25,562 bases of DNA from QAMX01 sp964515055 (GCA_964515055.1 CAZEUG010000023.1:1-25562); one strand, 5' to 3'; shown: positions 14,920-23,863, counted from the stretch's first letter. Notes: generated by a model not told the origin, from the letters alone. Translations and numbers: made by a program.

Positions 14920-15405
14920 TTATGCGCGATAGGAAAGCGTCAGCTCCAGCTCACCGCAGTCAAGCTGCGTCAGCTGCACACCGGCTGATTGGAGCATCCG
15001 TTTAGATGCACAGGTCGCATCCGTCGTTGCATATTTATCAGACAGATAAATCACTTCCCGAATGCCGGTCTGAATGATGGCCTTTGCGCATTCGTTGCAC
15101 GGGAACAGGGAGACATACAGCCGCGAACCGTTCAACGGACGCCCGGCGGCATTCAGAATGGCATTCAGCTCCGCATGAACGACATAGGGATACTTGGTCT
15201 CGTTGACAGCGCCCTCACGCGCCCAGGGATATTCGTCATCCGAACAGCCCTTTGGAAAGCCGTTATAGCCGGTGGATATGATGATATTCTGATCGCTGAC
15301 AATGCACGCACCGACCTGCGAATTCGGGTCTTTGCTCCGCTTGGCCGCAAGGAGCGCAACCCCCATAAAATACTCATCCCACGAGATATAATCTGTCCGT
15401 TTCAT
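14920..15405 (-). CDS. Deoxycytidylate (dCMP) deaminase
   Basis: dCMP deaminase converts dCMP to dUMP for dTMP synthesis. I start it at 15405 (MKRTDYISWDEYFM, 161 residues), where GGAG lies 9 bases upstream; the same frame is open to 15570 but that stretch contains the promoter. Zinc-site motifs are HAE (77-79) and PCNEC (102-106), with Glu79 as proton shuttle. GYNGFPKGCSDDEYPW (46-61) and LFPCNECAKAIIQ-GI-EVIYLSDKY closely resemble the eukaryotic/phage-type DCTD family, known to be controlled allosterically by dCTP and dTTP. Whether this protein is so regulated is inference. It is monocistronic with a good promoter. Confidence 0.93.
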   Translation of the reverse strand: MKRTDYISWDEYFMGVALLAAKRSKDPNSQVGACIVSDQNIIISTGYNGFPKGCSDDEYPWAREGAVNETKYPYVVHAELNAILNAAGRPLNGSRLYVSLFPCNECAKAIIQTGIREVIYLSDKYATTDATCASKRMLQSAGVQLTQLDCGELELTLSYRA

Positions 15406-15448
15406 AAAACACCGCTCCAATCCAAATGGCTCCAGATACCTTGTCTCT

Positions 15449-15477
15449 ATTATATCATGGGAACCGAAAAATGTCCA
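15449..15477 (-). promoter_or_regulatory. Sigma-A promoter of the dCMP deaminase gene
   Basis: Read on the minus strand: -35 TGGACA (15477-15472), 17-bp spacer, -10 TATAAT (15454-15449), 11 of 12 consensus positions. The ATG is about 45 bases downstream. Confidence 0.8.
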
Positions 15478-15577
15478 TAGGCGGCACTCAATGTCTTTCA
15501 AAACAGTCAACCTCGAAAAAAATACCAGAATTTGGAAAGTCCTGCGCCAAACATCAACAGAACTCGACAAAAATCGC

Positions 15578-15606
15578 TTGACACGAGATTGGGAAAGTAT
15601 TATAAT
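15578..15606 (+). promoter_or_regulatory. Consensus sigma-A promoter of the pilus operon
   Basis: -35 TTGACA (15578-15583), exactly 17 bp, -10 TATAAT (15601-15606): every consensus base is present. The first gene starts at 15666. I see no other promoter or terminator up to 24524, so this is probably the operon's main promoter. No flanking inverted repeats that would suggest phase-variable inversion are visible. Confidence 0.88.
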
Positions 15607-15665
15607 ATCTACTGTATAGGTGTGTGCATTGCACTTTGTTACAGGAAAAATGCCGGGGGATTGAT

Positions 15666-16139
15666 ATGGCTGATAGAGATCTGAAGCGCCTGAGCCGTGC
15701 TGATCTGGTCGATATTATTTATGAACAGCAAAAACAGCTGGAAGCGCTTCAGCTGAAAGTCCTTCAATTGGAAGAACTGCAGAAAAACCGTTCTGTCTGC
15801 ATGGAATCAGCCGGTTCGATTGCAGAAGCAGCTCTTCAGCTGAATGACGTTTTTGCTGCGGCGCAGGCCGCGGCGGATCAGTATCTGACGTCCGTGCAAT
15901 CTGCTTCAACCGAAAGCGAGCAGAAAATCGCTCTGGCTGAGCAACAGGCCGGTACCATTCTTGCCGAGGCCAATTGCCGCGCCGTCGCGATTCAGCGCGA
16001 AGCGGAGGACTATGCCCGCCAGACAATCGATGCCGCAAACATGGAAGCGGCCAATGCGTGGTCAGACTTCCGCAAAAAAGCGGACGCATTCATCCTTCTG
16101 CACAGTGAACTGAATGCCCTGATGGCGAGAGAAGTGTAA
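15666..16139 (+). CDS. Coiled-coil protein, first gene of the pilus operon
   Basis: A 157-residue soluble protein starting MADRDLKRLSRADLVDIIY, followed by a coiled coil (about 20-45, EQQKQLEALQLKVLQLEEL) and a second long helix region rich in Ala, Gln and Glu (about 48-145), including AGSIAEAALQLNDVF and AAQAAADQYL. There is no signal peptide or membrane span, so it is expected in the cytoplasm. GGGGG precedes the ATG by 6 bases. It is 3 bases upstream of the signal peptidase gene and 60 bases behind the operon promoter. The AGSIAEAALQLN segment looks familiar from uncharacterised Oscillospiraceae proteins; I cannot give a function. A scaffold or chaperone role at the membrane is speculation. 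Confidence 0.85.
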   Translation: MADRDLKRLSRADLVDIIYEQQKQLEALQLKVLQLEELQKNRSVCMESAGSIAEAALQLNDVFAAAQAAADQYLTSVQSASTESEQKIALAEQQAGTILAEANCRAVAIQREAEDYARQTIDAANMEAANAWSDFRKKADAFILLHSELNALMAREV

Positions 16140-16142
16140 CCG

Positions 16143-16745
16143 ATGAACCGTCACATGAATTCACAGGTTGAGCTCCCGACGCTCACACAGATTGAAGCGG
16201 AGCGGTCGCGCCTTCGCGACCATCGTCATTATCACCGTGCCTTAAAAAGTACAGTGGCTGTCCTGATCGTCGTCGCAGCTCTGGCCGTTCTGGTCGCAAC
16301 GCTCTGGATGCCGGTTCTGCGAATCTATGGCACCTCCATGACCCCCACGCTGGAAAATGGCCAGATTGTCGTCACTGTGAAAAGTTCGCAGTTCAAAACA
16401 GGCGAGATTGTCGCCTTTTATTATGGAAATAAACTGCTCATCAAGCGCATCATCGCCGGCCCATCCGACTGGGTCGATTTCACGGAGGACGGCTCCGTCC
16501 TCGTGAACGGTGTGCTTCTCGATGAACCATATCTGACTGAAAAAGCACTTGGTGAAATCAACATTGAATTACCGTACCAGGTGCCCGACGGCCGATATTT
16601 TGTTATGGGCGATCATCGCGCCGTTTCCGTGGATTCCCGGACAACGGCGCTTGGCTGTGTCGCCGAAGATCAGATGGTCGGCAAAGTGGTGTTCCGAATT
16701 TGGCCGCTGCCGGTTTTCGGTATGCTCTCCCAATCTTCTCAATAA
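16143..16745 (+). CDS. Signal peptidase I (type I leader peptidase) of the pilus operon
   Basis: The 200 residues have a cytoplasmic basic N-terminus, one membrane span (about 37-57, TVAVLIVVAALAVLVATLW) and an extracellular catalytic domain. Ser65 in GTSMTPTL and Lys101 in LLIKRII form the Ser-Lys dyad, and GDHRAVSVDSR (156-166) is the conserved box E, where GDNRxxSxDSR is usual. The enzyme cleaves Sec signal peptides. Its place ahead of three secreted LPxTG proteins suggests it processes or assists these pilins. In streptococcal pilus loci a signal-peptidase-like protein (SipA) has a pilus-assembly role, but that one lacks the dyad whereas this one keeps it. Confidence 0.93.
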   Translation: MNRHMNSQVELPTLTQIEAERSRLRDHRHYHRALKSTVAVLIVVAALAVLVATLWMPVLRIYGTSMTPTLENGQIVVTVKSSQFKTGEIVAFYYGNKLLIKRIIAGPSDWVDFTEDGSVLVNGVLLDEPYLTEKALGEINIELPYQVPDGRYFVMGDHRAVSVDSRTTALGCVAEDQMVGKVVFRIWPLPVFGMLSQSSQ

Positions 16746-16797
16746 CTGAAACTGTAATTTTGAATTTTGATTACGCCGGAAAGGAGGTGGACGCATC

Positions 16798-19700
16798 GTG
16801 CAGCAACCGGCGAATTCCTACTGGACAACGCGCAGAAAACGGAAACGCTGGCAAAAACTCGTGCTGTTTCTTTCCTGTCTCGTTGTCTTCAGCACGACAT
16901 ATGCGCTGATTCTCCCGGCAATTACCCTGACCGAACCGCCGCTTTGCGGCCTGGAAGAACACCAGCATGGCTCTTCCTGCTATGAAGTCGTTCTCAATTG
17001 CCCGTTTGCAGCACTGGAGTCCACCGCCCAAACCGATGCACCGGAGGCCACCTCTGACGCTGAACCCATCTCCACCGCATCGGAGCCGCCTGCCACCGAG
17101 AGCGAAGCGATAAGCGAAACGTCGGCCGAACTAATAACCACCACGTCCGCCTCCGAGACCACCTCCACGACATCGGAACCACCCTCCACCGTGAGCAAAA
17201 CGTCAGTCGAAACAACTGCCACCGCGTCCGACGCTGAACCACAGTCTGAGCCGCAAGCGACCACACCGCATCGCCACACGGCAGACTGCTATCAAAAGAA
17301 CTTCATCTGCACTCTGCCGGAGCATCAGCACTCGGATGCCTGTTTGCAGAAACCGACAGCGAGCCCCTCGGCAACCACTCCGGAGCCGTTGCCGCAGCTG
17401 GACGCGGATGCCGTCCGCCTGACGGAATTGTCCGCTGCCGCCGATACCGCGCTGACTGCGCACCCCGGCGAAACCGTCTGCTTCCCGCTGTCTTTGAAAA
17501 CCGCACCCATCCTTCCGGATGTGGCGTATTCATCCATCCGAATCCGCCTGGAGATCGTCTTGCCGTTGTCGGAGGAAATCGCCACCTTTGATCTCGACGC
17601 CATGACCTGGCTCGATCAGACGGAAGGTTATGCGCCGTCCGTGGTCAGTGAAACGCGTCTCTTTGGCGAAACGGAATTACCCTGCCAGGTGCTCACAGGT
17701 CATCTCCTGCTGACCGCAGAAGACCCCTCGCTTTCGATTGCAGCATCGGAATGGTCGGGCTCCCTTGCAGTCTCCGTCCATACTCTGCCGGAGGCTGTGA
17801 GCTTTGCCCTCCGCATCCATGGCGCTGCCGAATACAACGCGTGGGACAGTGTGTGCGAAGAACACCAGATGGCTGAACGCCTCACCGTGGATACGGTGGC
17901 CTGTAGTGTCTCGACTGAATTTGACCCCGCCGCTTCGCTGGAAGCCTACCGCTCGTACCTGTCGGCGGTTGAAGCGCTGCAAGCCTCCGCGACCGAACCG
18001 CAGGCGGCCAACACATTGCTCGATGAAATCAATACAGCCTTCGCACAGGGCACGCTTTCCGAAACGGACTACCGCGATCTTTCGAACCGCCTCGTGCATA
18101 TGCTCATTTTTGATAACGAATCAGTTGCCGAAGTCTGCATCGGTACCAACTGGATGAAGCTCCGCGACAGCGGCTGGTTCACGGAATTCAGCGACGCCGC
18201 CAACAGCGACACACCTGCACCGGACGAACTGGGCAAGCTCCAGCATACGGCATTCGCCGCAGCAATGACCAGAGACGCAGCAGCTCCCAAAGAAACAAAG
18301 CCATCCGATCAGCAGGTCGATAACCGCGGCGGCTCCAACGCGGAGAACGGTGTCACCGTCAGCAAGACGATCGAAGGCACCGAGCTGGAAAACGTCTTTG
18401 ATATCACGCTGCGCGTCGAAACAACCGGCAATATCAAAGATCTGATCAACGAGCCGGACATGGCCGTTGTCATTGTGCTCGATATATCGAACACGATGAA
18501 AGATAACTTTGGCGGTGAAACCCGTTACGAGGCAGCCATGGTGGCAGCGGAAGCATTTCTGACTCAATTTGCCAATAGCAACTCTCTTGAGATTAGCCAA
18601 GTAGGGTTTGTCGCCTTCAACACTGACGCCCACAAAATTTTCGATTTAACACTCTGTCACACTGCAGCAGAGGTCAACAAACTAAAAAACACCATGCGTG
18701 AAAAGACATGGGATTTCATCAAATCGAATAGCTATGGGGAAAGTCATTCCCGCTTTACCAACATAGAAGCCGGTCTGAAAATGGCTGAGGATATGTTGAA
18801 TAAAGCTTCGAATCAACACAAATTCGTTGTCTTCCTGAGCGACGGCTTCCCGACCACCTATATCAAAAGCGGGTATCAGGGTTACGACCCGTATACAGAG
18901 AAGGGTGACCCGGATGACGATGGTATTTTCTACGACGATGTGATAGATCTTTATTGCAAGTATGGCACCAGCTATAGCGACGAAGCTGCTATTCGTGCCC
19001 GTAAACAAGCTTCCGCCATGCGAGATTCAAAGATAATCATTTTCTCCATCGGTGTCGATGTCGGTGGTCAGACCATTGATGACTATGAACGAGATAACGG
19101 CGACTTTTCTATCATTGACCGCACTGACACAACATATGAAATTGGTGATGCGTCCAGTACAGAATCCTACAAGAACTGGTTGAAAAACAGCATCGGTTCC
19201 GGATATTACTATGACAGCACAAATAAGGAAGGTTTGAATCAGGCATTCGAACAGATTTTCAGCGAAATGAAACTCACCGCTGAGACTTCTGCCAGGGCAG
19301 ACTGGGTGGCATCGGACCCGGTGCCGACGGTTGTTCCGGGCGAGATTGAGTTCATCGGCTTCTATGACAAAGACAATCAGCTGTCACCAGAGGATCTGGA
19401 AGGCACCTACGCAGAAAATGCCGAAAATACTGCTTCAACCAAGCCGAATCCGTCCAGTACGGATATCAACTGGGATTTGAAAAAGTCCGGCTACACCAAA
19501 ACCACCTCCGGTTCAGAGATAACGTACGTCTTCGAACTCCGGTATCGCGTCCGTCTGAAGAATGAAGATGCTTCTTTCATTGAGAAAAACGTCTACGACA
19601 CAAACGGTGAGACAACGTTGCAGTACCGGACTGTAACCGACACCAACGGTCAGCAGACGATCTCAGAACCCAAAACGATTGAATTCCCCATTCCCTCGGT

Positions 19701-20223
19701 TCATGGCTATCTCGGTGAGCTGACGTTCACGAAACAGGATACGGCGGAAATTCCGAATCCGCTGGCCGGTGCCGAGTTCACTCTCAGCCACGATACGGAC
19801 AAGTGTAGCATATGTCGCGGCGACAAAACGCACGTCACCGTGCCACAAAAAGTCCAGACCTCCGATTCAGACGGCAAAGTCACCTTTGAAAACATCCCCT
19901 CCGGCCACACCTACAAGCTGGAGGAGACGGTCGTTCCGGCAGGCTATGTCAAAACGGGGGACACCTGGTCGGTCGTCGTGGCATACGACAAGGTCACCGT
20001 GACAGTGTCAAAGGAAGACGGTTCAACGGCGACGTGGACAGGTGACGATCTGGACAATCTCGCCATTACGAACCGCATTTACTATGAGCTGCCCTCCACC
20101 GGCGGTCCCGGCACACTTCTGTATGTTGCAGGCGGCATCCTGTTGCTGAGCGCATCAGGCTTTCTCCTGTTTCAGAAATACCGTTCCCATAAAAGGGAAA
20201 AGGAGGCGGACTCCTCCTCATAA
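16798..20223 (+). CDS. Large vWA-domain LPXTG adhesin, probable pilus-tip protein
   Basis: An 1141-residue surface protein beginning at GTG (AAGGAGG 10 bases upstream). A long signal region (KRKRWQKLVLFLSCLVV, then TTYALILPAITL) is followed by two Cys/His motifs, CGLEEHQHGSSCY (50-62) and HRHTADCY...PEHQHSDAC (158-182). They flank a Ser/Thr/Glu-rich linker with a degenerate repeat. A vWA domain spans about 530-830, with MIDAS residues DISNT (562-566), Thr654 and Asp682; an SNT replaces the usual SGS. A CnaB/SpaA domain follows (about 970-1090) with Lys979 and the E-box YKLEET (Glu1043) for an internal isopeptide bond. LPSTG (1098-1102), a membrane span and a basic tail make it a sortase substrate. 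vWA tip pilins mediate adhesion in streptococci; the ligand here is unknown. Confidence 0.9.
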   Translation: MQQPANSYWTTRRKRKRWQKLVLFLSCLVVFSTTYALILPAITLTEPPLCGLEEHQHGSSCYEVVLNCPFAALESTAQTDAPEATSDAEPISTASEPPATESEAISETSAELITTTSASETTSTTSEPPSTVSKTSVETTATASDAEPQSEPQATTPHRHTADCYQKNFICTLPEHQHSDACLQKPTASPSATTPEPLPQLDADAVRLTELSAAADTALTAHPGETVCFPLSLKTAPILPDVAYSSIRIRLEIVLPLSEEIATFDLDAMTWLDQTEGYAPSVVSETRLFGETELPCQVLTGHLLLTAEDPSLSIAASEWSGSLAVSVHTLPEAVSFALRIHGAAEYNAWDSVCEEHQMAERLTVDTVACSVSTEFDPAASLEAYRSYLSAVEALQASATEPQAANTLLDEINTAFAQGTLSETDYRDLSNRLVHMLIFDNESVAEVCIGTNWMKLRDSGWFTEFSDAANSDTPAPDELGKLQHTAFAAAMTRDAAAPKETKPSDQQVDNRGGSNAENGVTVSKTIEGTELENVFDITLRVETTGNIKDLINEPDMAVVIVLDISNTMKDNFGGETRYEAAMVAAEAFLTQFANSNSLEISQVGFVAFNTDAHKIFDLTLCHTAAEVNKLKNTMREKTWDFIKSNSYGESHSRFTNIEAGLKMAEDMLNKASNQHKFVVFLSDGFPTTYIKSGYQGYDPYTEKGDPDDDGIFYDDVIDLYCKYGTSYSDEAAIRARKQASAMRDSKIIIFSIGVDVGGQTIDDYERDNGDFSIIDRTDTTYEIGDASSTESYKNWLKNSIGSGYYYDSTNKEGLNQAFEQIFSEMKLTAETSARADWVASDPVPTVVPGEIEFIGFYDKDNQLSPEDLEGTYAENAENTASTKPNPSSTDINWDLKKSGYTKTTSGSEITYVFELRYRVRLKNEDASFIEKNVYDTNGETTLQYRTVTDTNGQQTISEPKTIEFPIPSVHGYLGELTFTKQDTAEIPNPLAGAEFTLSHDTDKCSICRGDKTHVTVPQKVQTSDSDGKVTFENIPSGHTYKLEETVVPAGYVKTGDTWSVVVAYDKVTVTVSKEDGSTATWTGDDLDNLAITNRIYYELPSTGGPGTLLYVAGGILLLSASGFLLFQKYRSHKREKEADSSS
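17071..17229 (+). repeat. Degenerate Ser/Thr-rich tandem repeat in the adhesin linker
   Basis: Two diverged copies of about 23-31 residues begin STASEPPATES (residue 92) and STTSEPPSTVS (residue 123), each followed by SETSAEL/KTSVETT-like and TTSA/ATAS segments. The segment is low complexity and lies between the two Cys/His motifs, probably an extended, glycosylatable stalk. Confidence 0.5.
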
Positions 20224-20285
20224 TGAATCGCCACACACTTCTGAATCAATTTGAAGACCAAATCAGTTTGAAAGGATTTTGAACA

Positions 20286-21833
20286 ATGAAACACGCAAAA
20301 AAGATTCTGGCTCTCCTGCTGGCGCTTGTCACGCTGAGTTCCTTCGCCCTTGCAGATGGATCGGAAACACCGACCGAACCGGAAACACCGGCAGAAACCA
20401 CCACCACCGGAACAATCACCATTGATAACGCGGTTGTTGGCCAAACCTACACGATCTACCAGATTCTCGAGTTGGAAAGCTACAACACAACAACCGGTGC
20501 GTATGCGTATCAGGCAAGCTCCGCATGGGAAGCTTGGCTGAAATCCCAGACTGATTACGTCACGGTTGACGCTCAGGGCTATGTAACCTGGGTTAAAGGT
20601 GCCGATGCAGCCGCCTTTGCCAAGCTGGCTCAGGGACACGCCAAAACAAATTCGATCAGCAGTCAGGATTCTCAAACTGCGACCGCCACAACCGTGACTT
20701 TCACAGGACTGTCTCTCGGTTATTACCTTGTAGATTCCACACTGGGTACGCTCTGCTCTCTGGATACCACAAACCCCACTGTGACGATCCGTGAGAAGAA
20801 CGTCGCCCCGACCAACGAGAAAAAGGTCAAAGAAGACTCCACCGGCAACTTCGGCAACGAAAATGACGCCGACATCGGTCAGAGGGTCGAATTCCAAAGC
20901 ACCATCACCGCTCAGGCCGGTGCCGAGAACTATGTCTTCCACGATAAAATGTCTGCCGGTTTGACCTTTGGCAGCGTCACCGGAATCACCCTGATGAGCG
21001 GCGACGACACTACAGCGGTTGCAGTATCCAATTACACCGTCAAAACAGCCACCGACACCGACAACAAACCGTCAGACAATTGCACCTTTGAAGTCGTCTT
21101 CACGCAGGCCTTCTGTGATACCCTGAAGGCCAATGACCAAATCGTCATTTCCTACACCGCCACGCTGAACGAAAACGCCGTTGTCGGTTTGCAGGGCAAC
21201 CCGAACGAGAGCAAGCTCTCATACGGGAACAACGGGAGCGGCACCAGCACCGGAACAACGACGCCCAGCAAGACCGTCACCTACACTTGGGATTTTGATG
21301 TTCTGAAATACAAAAACGGCGTAAAAACCGATGTTCTGGAAGGCGTTCAGTTCGTTCTGCTGCACAAATCCTCCGAAACCGTACCAGGCGAAGGCGGTGC
21401 GTCCACTATCCGGGACGTCTGGAAGGTTGCCAAAGTGTCAAACGGCAAAATTTCCGGCTGGGAGGTTGTCGAGGATGTAGAGAATGCAACATGGCCGACC
21501 GAATCCATCCTCACGACCAATGCATCAGGGAAGATCGAAATCGACGGTCTCGACGCAGACACCTACTACCTCCGCGAAATCAAAGCACTTCCGGGCTTTA
21601 ACAAGCTTGGAACTGATGTAAAAGTCGAGATCGAAGGGAAAAAGAAAGACGCAGAGACCGGCAATGATACGTACACAACACTGGTTGCCGAGGTCAACAA
21701 CCAGTCCGGCACCGAGCTGCCGTCCACCGGTGGCATCGGTACCAAAATCTTCTACATCGCCGGGGCCATTCTGGCTGTTGGTGCCGCCGTTCTGCTGGTC
21801 ACCAAAAAGCGTGTGAGCAAGACAAAGAACTAA
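20286..21833 (+). CDS. Major (backbone) pilin, isopeptide-forming, LPXTG-anchored
   Basis: The 515 residues start with a signal peptide (MKHAKKILALLLALVTLSSFALA) and a short Thr/Pro/Glu-rich stretch. An N-terminal pilin domain ends with PTVTIREKNVAPT (165-176), where Lys171 is a candidate pilin-motif lysine for inter-subunit linkage. A middle D2-type domain (about 185-310, VEFQSTITA...NYVFHDKMSAGLTF) follows, then a CnaB domain (about 335-475) with Lys341, E-box-like YYLREIKALPGF (Glu431) and a C-terminal Asn pair. LPSTG (478-482), a span and a basic tail end the protein. This layout matches SpaA/FimA-type shaft pilins polymerised by class C sortases. It follows the adhesin by 62 bases and precedes the sortase by 33. 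Confidence 0.92.
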   Translation: MKHAKKILALLLALVTLSSFALADGSETPTEPETPAETTTTGTITIDNAVVGQTYTIYQILELESYNTTTGAYAYQASSAWEAWLKSQTDYVTVDAQGYVTWVKGADAAAFAKLAQGHAKTNSISSQDSQTATATTVTFTGLSLGYYLVDSTLGTLCSLDTTNPTVTIREKNVAPTNEKKVKEDSTGNFGNENDADIGQRVEFQSTITAQAGAENYVFHDKMSAGLTFGSVTGITLMSGDDTTAVAVSNYTVKTATDTDNKPSDNCTFEVVFTQAFCDTLKANDQIVISYTATLNENAVVGLQGNPNESKLSYGNNGSGTSTGTTTPSKTVTYTWDFDVLKYKNGVKTDVLEGVQFVLLHKSSETVPGEGGASTIRDVWKVAKVSNGKISGWEVVEDVENATWPTESILTTNASGKIEIDGLDADTYYLREIKALPGFNKLGTDVKVEIEGKKKDAETGNDTYTTLVAEVNNQSGTELPSTGGIGTKIFYIAGAILAVGAAVLLVTKKRVSKTKN

Positions 21834-21866
21834 AAATCAAGCCACAGTGGTAGGGGAGCACCTGCA

Positions 21867-22706
21867 ATGAAAAGTCGAAAAACAACCTGGATTTTAGTCC
21901 TGATGTTTCTTGCAGGTGTTTCTCTGCTGCTGTATCCAACGGTCAGCGATTACTGGAATTCGCTGCACGCGTCTCAGGCCGTCGCGGCCTACGCAGAAGA
22001 TGTCCACGCCATGGAGCAGGAGCAATATGAGAATGTCCTCGAACAGGCGCGTGCATACAATCAGGGTCGATCATCCAAAACGATGGACTTCTACCTGACG
22101 GATGAAGAACAGCAGTCCTACGACAGCCAATTGAACGTCGGCGGAACCGGCATCATCGGCTATATCGAAATCCCGGTGATCGCCATCTCCCTCCCGATTT
22201 ATCACGGCACCAGTGAATCGGTGCTGCAAATTGCGGTTGGTCATCTCGACTGGTCGTCCCTTCCAGTTGGCGGCGAAAGCACGCATTGTGTCCTTTCCGG
22301 CCATCGCGGCTTGCCGAGTGCCAAGCTGTTTACGAATCTGGATGAAATGAAATTGGGCGATACCTTCGTGATTCGTGTGCTCGATGAGGTGCTGACATAC
22401 GAGGTCGACCAAATCCTGATCATTGAACCAACCGACACCTCTGCGCTCGTCATTGAGCAGGGGAAAGACCTCTGTACGCTGATGACGTGTACGCCCTATG
22501 GCATCAATTCGCACCGGCTTCTCGTCCGCGGACACCGCATTGAAAACACGACCGAAGCCAAAACCATTCGCCTCGTGGCTGACGCCGTCCAGGTGGATAC
22601 GCTGGTGGTGGCACCGATCATTGCCGCCCCAATCTTACTGATATTATTCGTGATTTTGCTCCTACCCAGTCGAAAGCAGCGAAATCACAGAAAGGATCAT
22701 TCATGA
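21867..22706 (+). CDS. Class C-type (pilin-polymerising) sortase
   Basis: A 279-residue transpeptidase with an N-terminal membrane span (about 8-25) and a C-terminal span (about 243-267), the two-anchor topology of class C enzymes. Catalytic residues are His146 (LSGHRG), Cys208 (LMTCTPYG) and Arg217 (SHRLLV). The core has GYIEIPVIAISLPIYHG and TSESVLQIAVGHL, strongly class C. The lid region, where the family usually has a DPW/DPF motif, reads SKTMDFYLTDEEQQSYDSQL (70-89), so the usual Asp-Pro-aromatic lid is absent or replaced by DFY. It should link pilin subunits through LPXTG and the pilin lysine. It overlaps the next gene by 4 bases. Confidence 0.93.
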   Translation: MKSRKTTWILVLMFLAGVSLLLYPTVSDYWNSLHASQAVAAYAEDVHAMEQEQYENVLEQARAYNQGRSSKTMDFYLTDEEQQSYDSQLNVGGTGIIGYIEIPVIAISLPIYHGTSESVLQIAVGHLDWSSLPVGGESTHCVLSGHRGLPSAKLFTNLDEMKLGDTFVIRVLDEVLTYEVDQILIIEPTDTSALVIEQGKDLCTLMTCTPYGINSHRLLVRGHRIENTTEAKTIRLVADAVQVDTLVVAPIIAAPILLILFVILLLPSRKQRNHRKDHS

Positions 22707-23863
22707 AAAGCTCTTTCCATCGAATTGCAGCATGGCTGACGGCCATCGTTCTGATTGCACTGCTGGCCTCGCCAATTGCTGCTTCGGGCGTGATTGATCC
22801 GAATCAGGCGGTTTCGTTCTCCATTTCCTACCGGGTGGATGGCAGGCCGTTACAGGGCATTCGCTTTTCTGTCTATCAGATCGCATCCATGAATGAACAG
22901 GGCTCTATTCGTCTGACGGAGCCGTTTTCAACGCTGCCGGTACGGCTGCCAGACGGCAACGCCGAGGAAGAATGGCGGATTCTGGCCACCACGTTAGAGG
23001 GCTACATTCAGGGCCGACAAATAACGCCGACCGATATCGGAACCACCGATGCATCCGGCGCGCTCTCCTTCCCGCACGGGGCGGAGCGTCTGCCGCATGG
23101 CGTCTATCTTGTGCTTGGAGAACCCCGCACCATCGGCAATACGGTTTATATTCCAACACCGTCCATTGTCATGCTGCCCGGTATTGACGCACTGACACAG
23201 GACTGGACGTATGACATTTCCATCGAACCCAAGACAGAAATCCGCAACAATCCGGTCTTGCCGGAGCAACCGGTATACACAATGCGCGAAGTGATCAAGG
23301 AATGGAAGGATGACGGGCATCAGTCTATCAGGCCAGCCTCCATCACCGTGCAGCTCCTGCGGAACGGCGTCCTCTACGATACGGTCACGCTGAGTGAAGA
23401 GAACCAGTGGCATTATACATGGGACCAGCTGGACAACCTGGCAGCCTGGACGCTGACGGAACAGGTTCCCGCAGGTTACACCGTTACAGTCGAGCAGAAG
23501 GGTATCACGTTTCTGGTGACCAATACGGTTACTGATGATGTGCCAAACCCTTCCCAGACCACCGGAAGTGACATCCCGCAGCCCGGTTCCACGCCTCCCG
23601 GCGAATCCTCCGGCACCCCGCCAACCACCGATACATCTGGCAGTTTGGATACGCCGACAACCTCCGGTACACCCGGCGGTTCGGAGATTTCTAACCCATC
23701 CCACCCATCGACTTCCGTTCCCGGCGACAGCTCGCAGACAACGCCAGATTCACCCAATCTGCCGCAAACCGGTATGCTCTGGTGGCCGGTACCCCTGTTT
23801 GCAATCGTCGGCTGCCTGTGTTTGATGGCCGGTGTTTTGATGGCGCGACATCATCATGAATAG
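22703..23863 (+). CDS. Minor or basal pilin with CnaB domain and LPQTG anchor
   Basis: The 386 residues begin with a signal peptide (MKSSFHRIAAWLTAIVLIAL, cleavage near AAS). A first domain (about 30-200) has VSFSISYRVDGRPLQGIRFSVYQIA and a KTEIRNNP end. A typical CnaB fold follows (about 207-273), with VIKEWKDDG, ITVQLLRNG and WTLTEQVPAGYTV, holding the Lys and Glu for an isopeptide bond. A Pro/Ser/Thr/Gly-rich stalk (about 278-350) leads to LPQTG (353-357), a span and a short RHHHE tail. A Pro-rich stalk and position after the polymerising sortase suit a basal subunit anchored to peptidoglycan, but a minor shaft subunit is equally possible. It overlaps both neighbours (4 and 8 bases). Confidence 0.88.
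   Translation: MKSSFHRIAAWLTAIVLIALLASPIAASGVIDPNQAVSFSISYRVDGRPLQGIRFSVYQIASMNEQGSIRLTEPFSTLPVRLPDGNAEEEWRILATTLEGYIQGRQITPTDIGTTDASGALSFPHGAERLPHGVYLVLGEPRTIGNTVYIPTPSIVMLPGIDALTQDWTYDISIEPKTEIRNNPVLPEQPVYTMREVIKEWKDDGHQSIRPASITVQLLRNGVLYDTVTLSEENQWHYTWDQLDNLAAWTLTEQVPAGYTVTVEQKGITFLVTNTVTDDVPNPSQTTGSDIPQPGSTPPGESSGTPPTTDTSGSLDTPTTSGTPGGSEISNPSHPSTSVPGDSSQTTPDSPNLPQTGMLWWPVPLFAIVGCLCLMAGVLMARHHHE

Noticed and set aside
15406..15570. N-terminal extension of the dCMP deaminase frame
   Set aside because: The stretch contains the gene's own promoter, and a good ribosome site lies just before the internal ATG at 15405.
15480..15665. Possible invertible (phase-variable) pilus promoter
   Set aside because: No inverted repeats flank the promoter and no recombinase gene is in the window.
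20172..20942. 256-codon minus-strand ORF over the adhesin end and pilin start
   Set aside because: Reads across two plus-strand genes in antisense; no signals of its own.
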